This document shows positions 22,507 through 30,939 of a DNA stretch of 50,348 nt, one piece after another. Origin of the DNA: DATHYU01 sp033722675 (GTDB taxonomy: Bacteria; Actinomycetota; Acidimicrobiia; Spongiisociales; UBA11373); NCBI GenBank assembly GCA_033722675.1, contig JAWVYO010000004.1, forward strand, positions 1 through 50,348. The letters run 5' to 3'. Under the pieces are notes generated by a model. It saw only the letters and a list, made by a program, of their open reading frames with translations, did not search any database and was not told the DNA's origin. Every line of letters begins with the position of its first letter. Positions within the stretch are counted from its first letter, which is position 1. A program made the position numbers and the translations under genes.

Positions 22507-25041
22507 TCAGCCCCGCGAGTAGAGCTCCGGCACGCAGCCGCAGCTGTTGAAATCGATCACCCAGATCTTCGTCCTGAATCCGGTCCAGAGTCCGACCTGC
22601 AGCCCCACCCCGAAGGGGAGGATGAGGCCCGTCGGACCCTCCTCCCCGGCTTGGGCCGCCTGCTTCGTCCCCGCCGTAGCGGGCTTGCGCACCGCCTTCA
22701 CGGCCCGGCCCGCCCCTGCTTTCGTGAGGGACCGGGCCACGTTCCCGGCCGCCCGGATCTCCGCCGCGTCGGTGGCACTGAGCTTGGTCGGCTTGGCGCC
22801 CCGATCCGCCAATCCCTTCAGCAGCGATTTGACCTGGGACACCTGCGAGCCGGTCTTCGCCGCCTTGGCGGCGGAGGCTCCCAGCGCCACGTCCCAGTTC
22901 ACTCCGTTCAGCGCCCCGCGCACGGCCTCCGGCACCTCGGAGGCGTGGAGGGCGGCGACGATCGCCCCGATCGTGTTGGACTCGCCGCCCAGCCCGAGTC
23001 CGAGGCGGAGGGTCTGGCAGATCATCGTGACGTACTTCGAGGGATCGTCGGCGCAGACCATGTGCAGGGTCGTCGACTCGATGCCCGCGAAGAGCGACAT
23101 GCCCCCGTAGCCGCCGCCGAAGCCGACCCATGTCGCGCCGTCACAGCAGATCTCATGGGACCGGTCGGAGCCAGGTGCCGGCACGACGCGCGTCTCCAGC
23201 TCCACCGGCCCGAGGGCGGCGAGACGCTCCTCCTCCGCCTCCAACTCCCGGACCCGTTCGGCGGCGGCGGCCCGGCGGAGGCGCTCCGCCTCGGCGTACT
23301 CGGCGGCGGTGCGTTCCAGGCACTCGTCCGCCGCCCGGCGACGCTCCTCGGCCTCGGCCTCGGCCCGGGCGGCCCGTTCCCCGGCCTCCTCGGCCTCGGC
23401 GGCCGACGACCGCGAGGCCTCCGTCGCCTCCCGGTGCTGGTCGGTCGCAGCGGCGTGCTCCTGCTCGGCCGCCTGCCGCCGGGCGGCCCGACGCGCCGCG
23501 TCGGCCTCGCGAAGGCGGTCGATCGCCTCCCGTTCACCGAGCTCCTCCCACTCCTGTTCCAGCTCGCCCGCGCCGATCTCCCCGGCCTGGTAGGCACCCC
23601 AGGCCGCACGCGACGCGTCGCGCTTCAGCTCGAGATCGCGTTCGGTGATCCGGCCATCGTCGTCCTCGATCCAGGAGCCGTCGGCGGGCGTGCGGCTCGC
23701 CTCCTCCAACTCCGCCGCCGCTGCATCGAGACGGTCCTGCGCCGCGGCCTCGGCGTCGGTAGCCGTTCGGGCCGCCTCGTGCGCCGCGTCGGCGGCGTTC
23801 CGGGCGGCGCGGGCGGCCTCCTCCGCGGCCTCCGCGGCGCGCACCAGCTCCTCGCAGGGATCGTCGGGGACCATGTCGACGGAGTGCCCCCCGAAGAGGG
23901 GTTCCACCGGGCTCGCCCCCGGCGGCGGCTTGGAGTCGAGGTAGGCCCGCACCGTCATCACCACCGACCCGGCCAGGGCGACGGCCAGGAGGAGCAGACC
24001 GATCAACCCCCACGCGATCCCTCCGCCCTCGTCCGCGTCGGAGGCGACGAGCGACGGCGCGGTGGTCGTGGTGGCGGCCGCCGGCGGCGGTGCCATGGTG
24101 GTGGTCGTGGTCGTGGTGGTCTCCACCGGCGCGGGCGGCGGTGGGGCCGTGGTCGTCGTCGTGGACGTGGTCAGCGCCCGGTCGAAGACGAACGTGTCGG
24201 CGAGCTCGGCGAGGTCGGCGTCGTCGTCCCCCTCGAAGAGATCCGGGGGCAGGGGCGTCGTGACCCCGGTCAGCAGGTCGTGGTGGAAGACCGGTCCGAA
24301 GCCGTCGTCGACGCCGCCGGCGATGAGCAGCGAGGTGACGTCGTCCGGGTCACCGTCGCCGACCTGGTTGACCACCACGGTCGGCTCGGGCACCGAAGTG
24401 ACGACGGTGGGGTCGCCGCCGTCCCCCGGAAGGGAGAGGATCTGATTCCCGGCGGTGTCGCAGAAGAAGACGCTGCCCCCAGGGCCGGGAGCGATGCCGC
24501 CGAGGATCGGGACCTCGGGGGCGGGCGCGGTGGCACCGTCGTCGGTGACCAGGACGTCGCCGGTGGTCGTCTGGACCACGAGGCCGCCCGGGAGGAAGTC
24601 GAGACCGAGGGGGGTGTCGAGCCCGTCGGTGATCACCCGCAGCCGCCCGTCGGGCTGCTCGACGACCCGGACGCCACCGTCGTCGACCGTGAGGATGAAC
24701 AGGTCGTCGTCGGGTCCGATGGCCACGCGATGGGCTCCCGGCAGGTTGGGGATCAGAACCCGTCGCGCCGCCAGTTCCGGATTCTCGGGATCCGCTCCGA
24801 AGCGCCCCCCGATGCCCACGATCCCCACGAGCTGGTCGGCGAGGATGACGGTTCCATCGTCGAGGACCACGAAGTCCTGCGGGGAGGCGAGCGGATAGGC
24901 ATACAGGTCGCCGTCGAGGAAGAGGGCGCCGACGCCGTCTGGGGCGGTCCCGATCGAAAGACGCTCCTCGGACTGCGCCCCTGCCGCCGCGGGCAGCACC
25001 GCCGCCACGATGGCCAGCAGCACGATCACGGTCCGACGCAT
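22507..25041 (-). CDS. Large type I membrane protein: exported sensor-like domain, TM helix, long coiled coil
   Basis: 844-aa protein that I cannot assign to a named family. Signal peptide (1-22, cleavage near AGAQ). Residues about 30-290 form repeated short beta units (DGTVILADQLVG, DDDLFILTVDDGG, PGGLVVQTTTGDVLVTDDG) like an NHL/SMP-30-type propeller. A Thr/Pro linker (291-330) leads to one membrane helix (342-365), followed by basic residues, so the rest is cytosolic. Residues 395-610 are an Ala/Glu/Arg coiled coil. The C-terminal 230 residues include Cys pairs (ICCDG, FNSCGCVPEL), a Gly-rich stretch (WVGFGGGYGGMSLFAG) and a basic segment. It has its own promoter and lies inside the pyrimidine cluster. 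Exported domain, linker, TM and cytosolic part recall the 1126-aa protein at 39829. Confidence 0.85.
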   Translation of the reverse strand: MRRTVIVLLAIVAAVLPAAAGAQSEERLSIGTAPDGVGALFLDGDLYAYPLASPQDFVVLDDGTVILADQLVGIVGIGGRFGADPENPELAARRVLIPNLPGAHRVAIGPDDDLFILTVDDGGVRVVEQPDGRLRVITDGLDTPLGLDFLPGGLVVQTTTGDVLVTDDGATAPAPEVPILGGIAPGPGGSVFFCDTAGNQILSLPGDGGDPTVVTSVPEPTVVVNQVGDGDPDDVTSLLIAGGVDDGFGPVFHHDLLTGVTTPLPPDLFEGDDDADLAELADTFVFDRALTTSTTTTTAPPPPAPVETTTTTTTTMAPPPAAATTTTAPSLVASDADEGGGIAWGLIGLLLLAVALAGSVVMTVRAYLDSKPPPGASPVEPLFGGHSVDMVPDDPCEELVRAAEAAEEAARAARNAADAAHEAARTATDAEAAAQDRLDAAAAELEEASRTPADGSWIEDDDGRITERDLELKRDASRAAWGAYQAGEIGAGELEQEWEELGEREAIDRLREADAARRAARRQAAEQEHAAATDQHREATEASRSSAAEAEEAGERAARAEAEAEERRRAADECLERTAAEYAEAERLRRAAAAERVRELEAEEERLAALGPVELETRVVPAPGSDRSHEICCDGATWVGFGGGYGGMSLFAGIESTTLHMVCADDPSKYVTMICQTLRLGLGLGGESNTIGAIVAALHASEVPEAVRGALNGVNWDVALGASAAKAAKTGSQVSQVKSLLKGLADRGAKPTKLSATDAAEIRAAGNVARSLTKAGAGRAVKAVRKPATAGTKQAAQAGEEGPTGLILPFGVGLQVGLWTGFRTKIWVIDFNSCGCVPELYSRG

Positions 25042-25061
25042 GGCGTCCCCTCCTGGACCCG

Positions 25062-25067
25062 ACTCTA
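25062..25067 (-). promoter_or_regulatory. -10 element TAGAGT of the 844-aa protein gene
   Basis: TAGAGT on the minus strand lies 20 bases upstream of the ATG at 25041, with GGAGGGGACGCC between. It directly follows the dihydropyrimidinase terminator. Confidence 0.45.
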
Positions 25068-25090
25068 CGGAGCCGGCCGCCCACGCGTCG

Positions 25091-25116
25091 GGGCGCCCGG
25101 CCGAAGCCGGGCGCCC
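25091..25116. terminator. 11-bp stem with CGAA loop after dihydropyrimidinase gene
   Basis: Perfect arms GGGCGCCCGGC/GCCGGGCGCCC with a 4-base loop, 16 bases past the stop of the dihydropyrimidinase gene. It separates that operon from the 844-aa gene. Confidence 0.7.
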
Positions 25117-25132
25117 GCGGAGGTCACGTCGC

Positions 25133-26551
25133 CTAGATCAGGTACTGGCTGGTGCCCCGCTTGAGGTACTGGCCGTGACCCTTCGCCTCGTGGTACTCGT
25201 CGTCCTGGATGAGGATCCGACCCCGGGACATGACCGTCTCGATCTTGCCCTCGACCTCGAACCCCTCGTAGGCGGAGTAGTCGACGTTCATGTGGTGGGT
25301 GTCGACGGAGATCGTGTGGGACCCGTTCGGGTCGAACACGAGGATGTCGGCGTCGGAGCCCACCGCGATGGTCCCCTTCTTCGGGAAGAGGCCGAACATC
25401 TTCGCCGGCGTGGTCGCGCAGACCTCGACGAAGCGGTTCAGGCTGAGGCGCTCCTCGGCCATGGCACCGTGATAGATGAGCTGCATCCGGTGCTCGACGC
25501 CGGGCATCCCGTTGGGGATCTTGGAGAAGTCGCCCTCGCCGAGCCGCTTCTGCGGGCCCTCCGTGGGGTGGTCGTTGAAGCAGAAGGGGCAGTGGTCCGT
25601 CGAGACGACCTGGAGGTCGTTCGTCGCCAGCCCCTTCCACAGCTCCTCCTGGTGGCCCCACTCCCAGTCGCGCAGCGGCGGGGAGCACACGTACTTGGCG
25701 CCCTCGAACCCGTCGCCGAGGTCGTCGAGCCCGAGGAACAGGTACTGCGGGCAGGTCTCCGCGAACACGTTCAGCCCGGCGTCGCGGGCGATGGTGACCT
25801 CTTCGAGCGCCTCCCGGGCCGACAGGTGCACGATGTAGAGGGGTGCCCCGGTGAGTTCGGCGAGTTTGATCGCCCGATGCGTCGCCTCGCCCTCGAGGAT
25901 CGACTTGCGCACGATGCCGTGGAAGATCGGGTCGGTCTCACCGCGCGCCAGGGCCTGTTCGACGAAGACGTCGATGGCGATGCCGTTCTCGGCGTGCATG
26001 GCGATGGTGGAACCGTTCTCGGCGGCCTTCTGCATGGCCTGGACGATCTGGCCGTCGTCGGAGTAGAAGACCCCCGGATAGGCCATGAACATCTTGAAGG
26101 AGGTGACGCCCTCCTCCACCAGCATGTCCATCTCCTTGAGGGTCTGCTCGTTGATGTCGCCGGTGATCATGTGGAAGCCGTAGTCGATGGCGGCGTTGCC
26201 CTCGGCCTTGGCCATCCAGGTCTCGAAGCCGTCCATCGCCGACTCGCCCTTCGTCTGGACGGCGAAGTCGATGATCGTGGTGGTGCCGCCCCAGGCGGCC
26301 GCCCGGGTCCCGGTCTCGAAGGTGTCGGAGGCGAAGGTGCCACCGAACGGCAGCTCCATGTGGGTGTGCACGTCGATCCCGCCCGGCATCACGTAGCGGC
26401 CCGTGGCGTCGATGATCGTGTCGGCGCCGGCCTCCCATGTGTGGCTGCCGGGGGCCGCCAGGCCGACCACCTTCTCGCCCTCGACCAGGACGTCGGCGGG
26501 CATCATCTCGGTGGCCGTGACGACCGTTCCGTTCTTGATCAGCGTGCGCAT
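25133..26551 (-). CDS. hydA: Dihydropyrimidinase / D-hydantoinase
   Basis: 472-aa amidohydrolase that opens the ring of dihydrouracil, dihydrothymine or hydantoins. Metal ligands His62 and His64 (IDVHTHME), the carboxylated lysine Lys153 (SFKMFMAYPG), VHLSAREAL and TDHCPFCF are in place; STDHCPF carries the metal-binding Asp. Length fits the family. GTAGGAGGAACG precedes the ATG. It is third in the operon beta-ureidopropionase, aminotransferase, dihydropyrimidinase and is followed by a strong terminator. Natural substrate (pyrimidine or hydantoin) is not resolved by sequence. Confidence 0.93.
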   Translation of the reverse strand: MRTLIKNGTVVTATEMMPADVLVEGEKVVGLAAPGSHTWEAGADTIIDATGRYVMPGGIDVHTHMELPFGGTFASDTFETGTRAAAWGGTTTIIDFAVQTKGESAMDGFETWMAKAEGNAAIDYGFHMITGDINEQTLKEMDMLVEEGVTSFKMFMAYPGVFYSDDGQIVQAMQKAAENGSTIAMHAENGIAIDVFVEQALARGETDPIFHGIVRKSILEGEATHRAIKLAELTGAPLYIVHLSAREALEEVTIARDAGLNVFAETCPQYLFLGLDDLGDGFEGAKYVCSPPLRDWEWGHQEELWKGLATNDLQVVSTDHCPFCFNDHPTEGPQKRLGEGDFSKIPNGMPGVEHRMQLIYHGAMAEERLSLNRFVEVCATTPAKMFGLFPKKGTIAVGSDADILVFDPNGSHTISVDTHHMNVDYSAYEGFEVEGKIETVMSRGRILIQDDEYHEAKGHGQYLKRGTSQYLI

Positions 26552-26559
26552 CGTTCCTC

Positions 26560-27864
26560 CTACTCCCCGGCGGCGGCCGCCTCGACCGCCCGCTCGAGGA
26601 TCGCGAATCCTTCGTCTGCTTCGTCTTCGGTCAGCGACAGCGGCGGCGCCACCCGCAGGACGTTGCCGTGGAGGCCGCCCTTGCCGAGGAGCAGGCCGCC
26701 GTCGCGGGCGTGCTCCATGACGCGGGCCGCCGCCAGCGCGTTCGGGTCGATCCCGCCCGGATGGACGAGTTCGATCCCGATCATGAGCCCCTTGCCGCGC
26801 ACCTCGCCGATGATCTCGGTGCGCTCGCCCAGGTCCTCGATGTTCGCCTTCAGCTGCTGGCCCACCTTCTGGGCGTTCGTCTGCAGATCGGCCTCGAGCA
26901 GGTACTCGAGGTTGGCGAGGGCGCCGGCGGTGACGAGCGGGTTGCCGCCGAAGGTGGAGATCGAGTTGGCCTGCAGCGAGTCCATGAGATCGGGGCGAGC
27001 GATGACGCCACCCATCGACAGGCCGTTCCCGACGCCCTTGGCGAAGGTGATCACGTCGGGGACGACGCCGTGGGCGTCGATGCCCCAGAAGTGTTCGCCG
27101 GTGCGGCCCCATCCGGTCTGGACCTCGTCGGACACGAACAGGATCCCGTGGCGGTCGAGGACGTCCTTCATGGCCGAGAAGAGGCCGTCGGGCGGCACCA
27201 CGAAGCCGCCGACGCCCTGGATCGGCTCGGCGATCATGCAGGCGACGTCGCCCGAGGTCGCCACGAGCAGCAGCTCCTCGAGGTCGTCGACGCAGGCCTC
27301 CACGAACTCGTCGTCGGACAGGTGGCCGAACGGGCTCCGGAGCTTGTAGCCGCCGTGGACGTAGGTCACCTGAAAGGGGCTGTGACTCGTGGGCGACCAC
27401 GACTTCTGCCCGGTGATCGAGATCGCCGAGTGGGAACGGCCGTGGTACGAGTTCCGGATCGCGAGGATCTGGTTCGAACGCCGGTGCGAGGTGGCGAGCA
27501 GCAGCGCCGCATCGTTCGCCTCGGTCCCCGAGTTCGTGAAGAAGACCTTCGCGTCGGGGATCGGCGAGAGCTTCGAGATCAGCTCCGCCAGCTCGATCTG
27601 CGACTCGATCAGATAGAGCGTCGACGTGTGCAGCATCCGCTCGGCCTGCTCCTGGAGCGCCTTCACGACCCCCGGCACCTTGTAGCCGGTCATCGTCGTG
27701 AGGATGCCTCCGAAGAAGTCGAGGTACTCGTTCCCCTCGGCGTCGACCACCCGGCGCCCGTCACCGTCGACGAGCGCGATCGGGTGCTCGTAGTAGAGCG
27801 CCAGCCAGGAGGGGAGGACCTTCCGATGGCGCCGCAGCAGCGCCTCGTGGGCTCCCTCGGTCAC
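26560..27864 (-). CDS. Class III (omega) aminotransferase, probably beta-alanine type
   Basis: 434-aa PLP enzyme. NSGTEANDAALLLA (111-124), the PLP-ring Asp246 in FVSDEVQTGWGRTG and Schiff-base Lys276 in ITFAKGVGNGL are all present, and STFGGNPL follows. It is related to alanine-glyoxylate aminotransferase 2 and (R)-3-amino-2-methylpropionate or beta-alanine:pyruvate aminotransferases. In this operon it most likely converts beta-alanine to malonate semialdehyde for MmsA. The GTG overlaps the upstream amidohydrolase stop by 4 bp, and hydA starts 8 bp downstream. Confidence 0.9.
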   Translation of the reverse strand: MTEGAHEALLRRHRKVLPSWLALYYEHPIALVDGDGRRVVDAEGNEYLDFFGGILTTMTGYKVPGVVKALQEQAERMLHTSTLYLIESQIELAELISKLSPIPDAKVFFTNSGTEANDAALLLATSHRRSNQILAIRNSYHGRSHSAISITGQKSWSPTSHSPFQVTYVHGGYKLRSPFGHLSDDEFVEACVDDLEELLLVATSGDVACMIAEPIQGVGGFVVPPDGLFSAMKDVLDRHGILFVSDEVQTGWGRTGEHFWGIDAHGVVPDVITFAKGVGNGLSMGGVIARPDLMDSLQANSISTFGGNPLVTAGALANLEYLLEADLQTNAQKVGQQLKANIEDLGERTEIIGEVRGKGLMIGIELVHPGGIDPNALAAARVMEHARDGGLLLGKGGLHGNVLRVAPPLSLTEDEADEGFAILERAVEAAAAGE

Positions 27865-28703
27865 GGGGTGACCAGCGGTTCGTAGGCGTCGGGACGGCGG
27901 TCCCGGTAGAAGGCCCAGGTCTTGCGGACCGTCTCGATCATGTCGAGATCCAGGTCCCGCACCACGATCTCCTCGTCGGTGTCCGACGCGGCGTCGCCCA
28001 CGATCTGGCCGCGGGGGTCGACGAAGTAGGACGACCCGTAGAAGTCGTTGTCGCCGAGGGGCTCCTGGCCGACCCGGTTGATGGCGGCGATGAAGTACTC
28101 GTTGGCGACGGCAGCCGCCGGCTGCTCGAGGTTCCAGAGGTACATGGAGAGGCCGCGGCTCGTCGCCGAGGGATTGAAGACGATCTTCGCCCCGGCGAGG
28201 CCGAGCGCCCGCCATCCCTCGGGGAAGTGACGGTCGTAGCAGATGTACACGCCGATCCGGCCCACCGCGGTGTCGAAGATCGGATAGCCCATGTTCCCCG
28301 GCCGGAAGTAGAACTTCTCCCAGAAGCCGTTCACGTGGGGGATGTGCGTCTTGCGGTACTTGCCGAGGTAGGTGCCGTCGGCGTCGATGACCGCGGCGGT
28401 GTTGTAGTAGAAGCCCTCCTGCTCCATCTCGAACATCGGGACGACGAGGACCATCTCGGTGTCCTTGGCGAGATCCTGCATGATCTTCGTCGTCTCGCCG
28501 TCGGGGATCGGCTCGGCGTAGTCGAAGTGCTCGTTCTCCTGCACCTGGCAGAAGTAGGGCCCGTAGAAGAGCTCCTGGAAGCACAGCACCTGTGCCCCCT
28601 CGTTGGCGGCGTCACGGGCCATGTCGACGTGCTTCTTCAGCATCGTCTCCTTGTCGCCCGTCCACTCCGCCTGGATGATCGATGCTCGAACGGTGTTGGC
28701 CAT
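27861..28703 (-). CDS. Beta-ureidopropionase (N-carbamoyl-beta-alanine amidohydrolase)
   Basis: 280-aa nitrilase-superfamily enzyme with catalytic triad Glu44 (CFQELF), Lys118 (YRKTHIPH) and Cys155 (YICYDRHFPEGWR). The PHVNGFWEKFYFRPGN stretch is typical of N-carbamoyl amino acid amidohydrolases. It hydrolyses N-carbamoyl-beta-alanine or -beta-aminoisobutyrate to the beta-amino acid, CO2 and ammonia. First gene of the catabolic operon, diverging from the ABC importer genes across a 224-bp control region. AGGAGGGG precedes the ATG. Confidence 0.92.
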   Translation of the reverse strand: MANTVRASIIQAEWTGDKETMLKKHVDMARDAANEGAQVLCFQELFYGPYFCQVQENEHFDYAEPIPDGETTKIMQDLAKDTEMVLVVPMFEMEQEGFYYNTAAVIDADGTYLGKYRKTHIPHVNGFWEKFYFRPGNMGYPIFDTAVGRIGVYICYDRHFPEGWRALGLAGAKIVFNPSATSRGLSMYLWNLEQPAAAVANEYFIAAINRVGQEPLGDNDFYGSSYFVDPRGQIVGDAASDTDEEIVVRDLDLDMIETVRKTWAFYRDRRPDAYEPLVTP

Positions 28704-28821
28704 CGGGAACGCCCCTCCTGGTGGTCGCGAACGAATCCCTACCCGCGCAGCGGGGATCCCACACTACGCACCGCGGCGCAGGTCGTGGGGTCGAACCGAA
28801 CCCCGTGGTCGCGCGCCGGCC

Positions 28822-28853
28822 GCCAGACGGTGGCCGTACGCCACCCATCTGGC
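28822..28853. promoter_or_regulatory. Imperfect inverted repeat between catabolic and importer genes
   Basis: GCCAGA-c-GGTGGC, a 5-base centre, then GCCACC-ca-TCTGGC. It lies between two divergent promoters and could be an operator for both. Confidence 0.4.
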
Positions 28854-28913
28854 GTGGTCCCGCCGAGCTTCTTCGACGACGAAGACCGGCGCGCCGGCTC
28901 CGCGGTCGGCGAG

Positions 28914-28919
28914 TAACCT
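28914..28919 (+). promoter_or_regulatory. -10 element TAACCT, leaderless importer promoter
   Basis: TAACCT ends 8 bases before the ATG at 28928. Spacing is the same as at the window's first gene. Confidence 0.5.
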
Positions 28920-28927
28920 CGTCCGCC

Positions 28928-29707
28928 ATGGCCGAAGCCGTCCGCATCGACGACGTCACGAAGGTCTTCAACGCCGGGTCCGCCGACCGCGTCGAGGCCC
29001 TGCGGGACATCGATCTGTCCGTCGCCACCGGCGAGTTCGTGTCGCTCATCGGCCCCTCCGGCTGCGGCAAGAGCACCCTGTTGCGACTCATCGGCGACCT
29101 CACCGAGCCGACGACCGGGGCGGTCACCGTCAACGGCAAGCCCGCGCACCAGGCACGTCTCGACCGGGACTACGGCATGGTCTTCCAGCAGGCGACGCTC
29201 CTCGATTGGCGATCCATCCTCAAGAACGTCGAACTCCCCCTCGAGGTGATGGAGGTCGCCGCCGACCAGCGACGGGCCACGGCTCGGCGGATGCTCGACC
29301 TCGTAGCGCTCGCCGACTTCGAACAGCACTATCCCTGGCAGCTGTCGGGCGGGATGCAGCAGCGGGTCGCGATCGCCCGCGCCCTGTCCTTCGAGCCCTC
29401 GATCCTCCTCATGGACGAACCCTTCGGCGCCCTCGACGAGATGACCCGGGAGCGCATGCAGACGGAGGTCCTCGATCTGTGGACGAAGACCGACACGACC
29501 GTGGTCTTCGTCACCCATTCGATCCCCGAGGCGGTGTTCCTGTCGACCAGGGTGGTGGTGATGTCGCCGCGTCCCGGCAGGATCGCCACGACCATCGACA
29601 TCGACCTCGACCAGCCCCGCGACGACGACACCCGCGAGGACCCCCGGTTCTTCGAGCTCCTCACCGAGGTGCGGGAGGCGCTGCGCGCCGTGGAGGCCCC
29701 GGCGTGA
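28928..29707 (+). CDS. ABC importer ATPase (SsuB/TauB/ThiZ type)
   Basis: 259-aa ATPase. Walker A GPSGCGKS (42-49), Q loop MVFQQATLLDWRSILKNVELPLEV, signature LSGGMQQRVAIARAL, Walker B ILLMDEPFGALDEMTR and H loop FVTHS match the nitrate/sulfonate/taurine/HMP importer class. The adjacent permease overlaps by 4 bp. With the NMT1/THI5-like lipoprotein at 30940 it forms an importer. Position next to pyrimidine catabolism suggests uptake of a pyrimidine, hydantoin or carbamoyl compound. Confidence 0.92.
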   Translation: MAEAVRIDDVTKVFNAGSADRVEALRDIDLSVATGEFVSLIGPSGCGKSTLLRLIGDLTEPTTGAVTVNGKPAHQARLDRDYGMVFQQATLLDWRSILKNVELPLEVMEVAADQRRATARRMLDLVALADFEQHYPWQLSGGMQQRVAIARALSFEPSILLMDEPFGALDEMTRERMQTEVLDLWTKTDTTVVFVTHSIPEAVFLSTRVVVMSPRPGRIATTIDIDLDQPRDDDTREDPRFFELLTEVREALRAVEAPA

Positions 29708-30525
29708 CGACGGCCGTCGTCGAGCGGCCCTCGGCCCTCGAGCGGGCCCGCGACTCGGCGAGGCGGTTCCTCCCGGCTGCGCTCCTCTTCGTCGGTGGCC
29801 TCGCCTCGTGGGAGATCATCCACCGGCTCTTCCGGATCGAGGGGTTCCTGCTCCCCCGCCCGAGCGACATCGCGGCCACCTTCGCCGCCGAGGCGGGGAC
29901 CGTGATCCCGGCCGGCTGGTTCACTTTCCAGGAGGCCCTGATGGGCTTCTTCATCGGCGGCACCGCCGCGGTGCTCGTCGCCCTCCTCACCGCCCGGTGG
30001 ACCCCGATCCAGGCGGGTCTCCTGCCCTTCGCGGTCGCGGTGAACGCCACCCCGATCATCGCCCTCGCTCCCATCATGAACCAGTGGTTCTCGGTCACGT
30101 CGATCTGGTCGAAGGGTGCGATCGTCGCGGTGATCGTGTTCTTCCCCGTGATGATCAACACGACCCGGGGGCTCACCGAGGTGGACGAACGGTCGGTGGA
30201 GCTCATGCGCTCGTACGGCGCCACGAAGGGGACGATCCTCCGCAAGGTGCGGATCCCCCATGCGCTGCCGTTCGTCTTCAGCGCCATGAAGGTGGGCACG
30301 ACGCTGAGCGTGATCGCCGCGATCGTGTCGGAGTACTTCGGGGGGTCCCGCCGGGCCCTCGGCGTCTACATCACCCAGCAGGCCGCGCTCTTCCACCTCG
30401 CCGAGGCCTGGGCGGCCATCGTGGTCGCCTCGGCGATGGGGATCAGCTTCTACCTGGCCGTGGTGCTGCTGGAGCGCGTCGTGATGCCCTGGCACGCGTC
30501 GGTGCGCGGGGAGGACCTGGGCTGA
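29704..30525 (+). CDS. ABC importer permease 1
   Basis: 273-aa permease of the BPD_transp_1 class with about six membrane segments. The EAA loop is ELMRSYGATKGTILRKVRIPHALPFVFSAMKVG. LLPRPSDIAATF near the N-terminus is typical of the SsuC/ThiX/RibX group. The GTG overlaps the ATPase stop. The stop codon abuts that of a small membrane protein gene on the other strand (TGATCA). A second, related permease is at 33740-34687. Confidence 0.9.
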   Translation: MTTAVVERPSALERARDSARRFLPAALLFVGGLASWEIIHRLFRIEGFLLPRPSDIAATFAAEAGTVIPAGWFTFQEALMGFFIGGTAAVLVALLTARWTPIQAGLLPFAVAVNATPIIALAPIMNQWFSVTSIWSKGAIVAVIVFFPVMINTTRGLTEVDERSVELMRSYGATKGTILRKVRIPHALPFVFSAMKVGTTLSVIAAIVSEYFGGSRRALGVYITQQAALFHLAEAWAAIVVASAMGISFYLAVVLLERVVMPWHASVRGEDLG

Positions 30526-30846
30526 TCAGTCGAGGATCAGCAGGGTCAGCACCAGGACGATCGCGGTGGTGGCCACCAGCGTGAGGGCCAACCGGAGCAG
30601 CTGCGCCCCCGTGAGCCGGGTGGGTCGCCAGAACTGGCCGATCGCGACGACGAGCAGGTAGACGCCGGCAGCGACGGCCGCGAGCGAGAGCGCCACCGGC
30701 CACTCCCCCCGGACGACGCGAAAGCCGACGGCGCCCCCGAGGAAGGCCCCGATCATCCCGACGGTGATCGCGTCTCGCAGGAGGGGGAACCGGCGGTACG
30801 GAACGGGCCGGTACGGGCCCCAGTGATCGCCGTCCCAGTTCCGCAT
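30526..30846 (-). CDS. Small membrane protein, three TM segments
   Basis: 106-aa protein, MRNWDGDHWGPYRPVPYRRFPLLRD at the start (basic, cytosolic), then hydrophobic segments at about 27-45, 52-72 and 84-105. No family recognised. The ATG at 30846 is chosen because TATCGT ends 7 bases upstream; a longer form would begin at 30915 without such support. It is inserted in reverse orientation between the importer permease and lipoprotein genes and shares a palindromic control region with the latter. Confidence 0.7.
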   Translation of the reverse strand: MRNWDGDHWGPYRPVPYRRFPLLRDAITVGMIGAFLGGAVGFRVVRGEWPVALSLAAVAAGVYLLVVAIGQFWRPTRLTGAQLLRLALTLVATTAIVLVLTLLILD

Positions 30847-30853
30847 GTCGTCG

Positions 30854-30859
30854 ACGATA
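30854..30859 (-). promoter_or_regulatory. -10 element TATCGT, leaderless
   Basis: TATCGT on the minus strand ends 7 bases before the ATG at 30846 and directly abuts the 23-bp palindrome. Confidence 0.5.
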
Positions 30860-30882
30860 GGGCTCCCGTTCGACGGGAGCCC
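30860..30882. promoter_or_regulatory. Perfect 23-bp palindrome between divergent promoters
   Basis: Arms GGGCTCCCGT and ACGGGAGCCC (10 bp each) around TCG. It covers the -35 zone of both the small membrane gene and the importer lipoprotein gene, so an operator is likelier than a terminator. Confidence 0.5.
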
Positions 30883-30893
30883 GGCTGACGACG

Positions 30894-30899
30894 TAGCCT
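30894..30899 (+). promoter_or_regulatory. -10 element TAGCCT for the importer lipoprotein gene
   Basis: TAGCCT is followed by a leader with GGAGGGAGG 9 bases before the GTG at 30940. Confidence 0.45.
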
Positions 30900-30939
30900 C
30901 GCACACGACGGCCACACGGCCGGAGGGAGGTAATCAACG

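Noticed and set aside
22411..25164. 917-codon plus-strand frame
   Set aside because: Shadow of the 844-aa gene, which has a signal peptide, TM helix, coiled coil and promoter.
30847..30915. N-terminal extension of the small membrane protein
   Set aside because: It would read through the 23-bp palindrome and the -10; no ribosome-binding site supports it.
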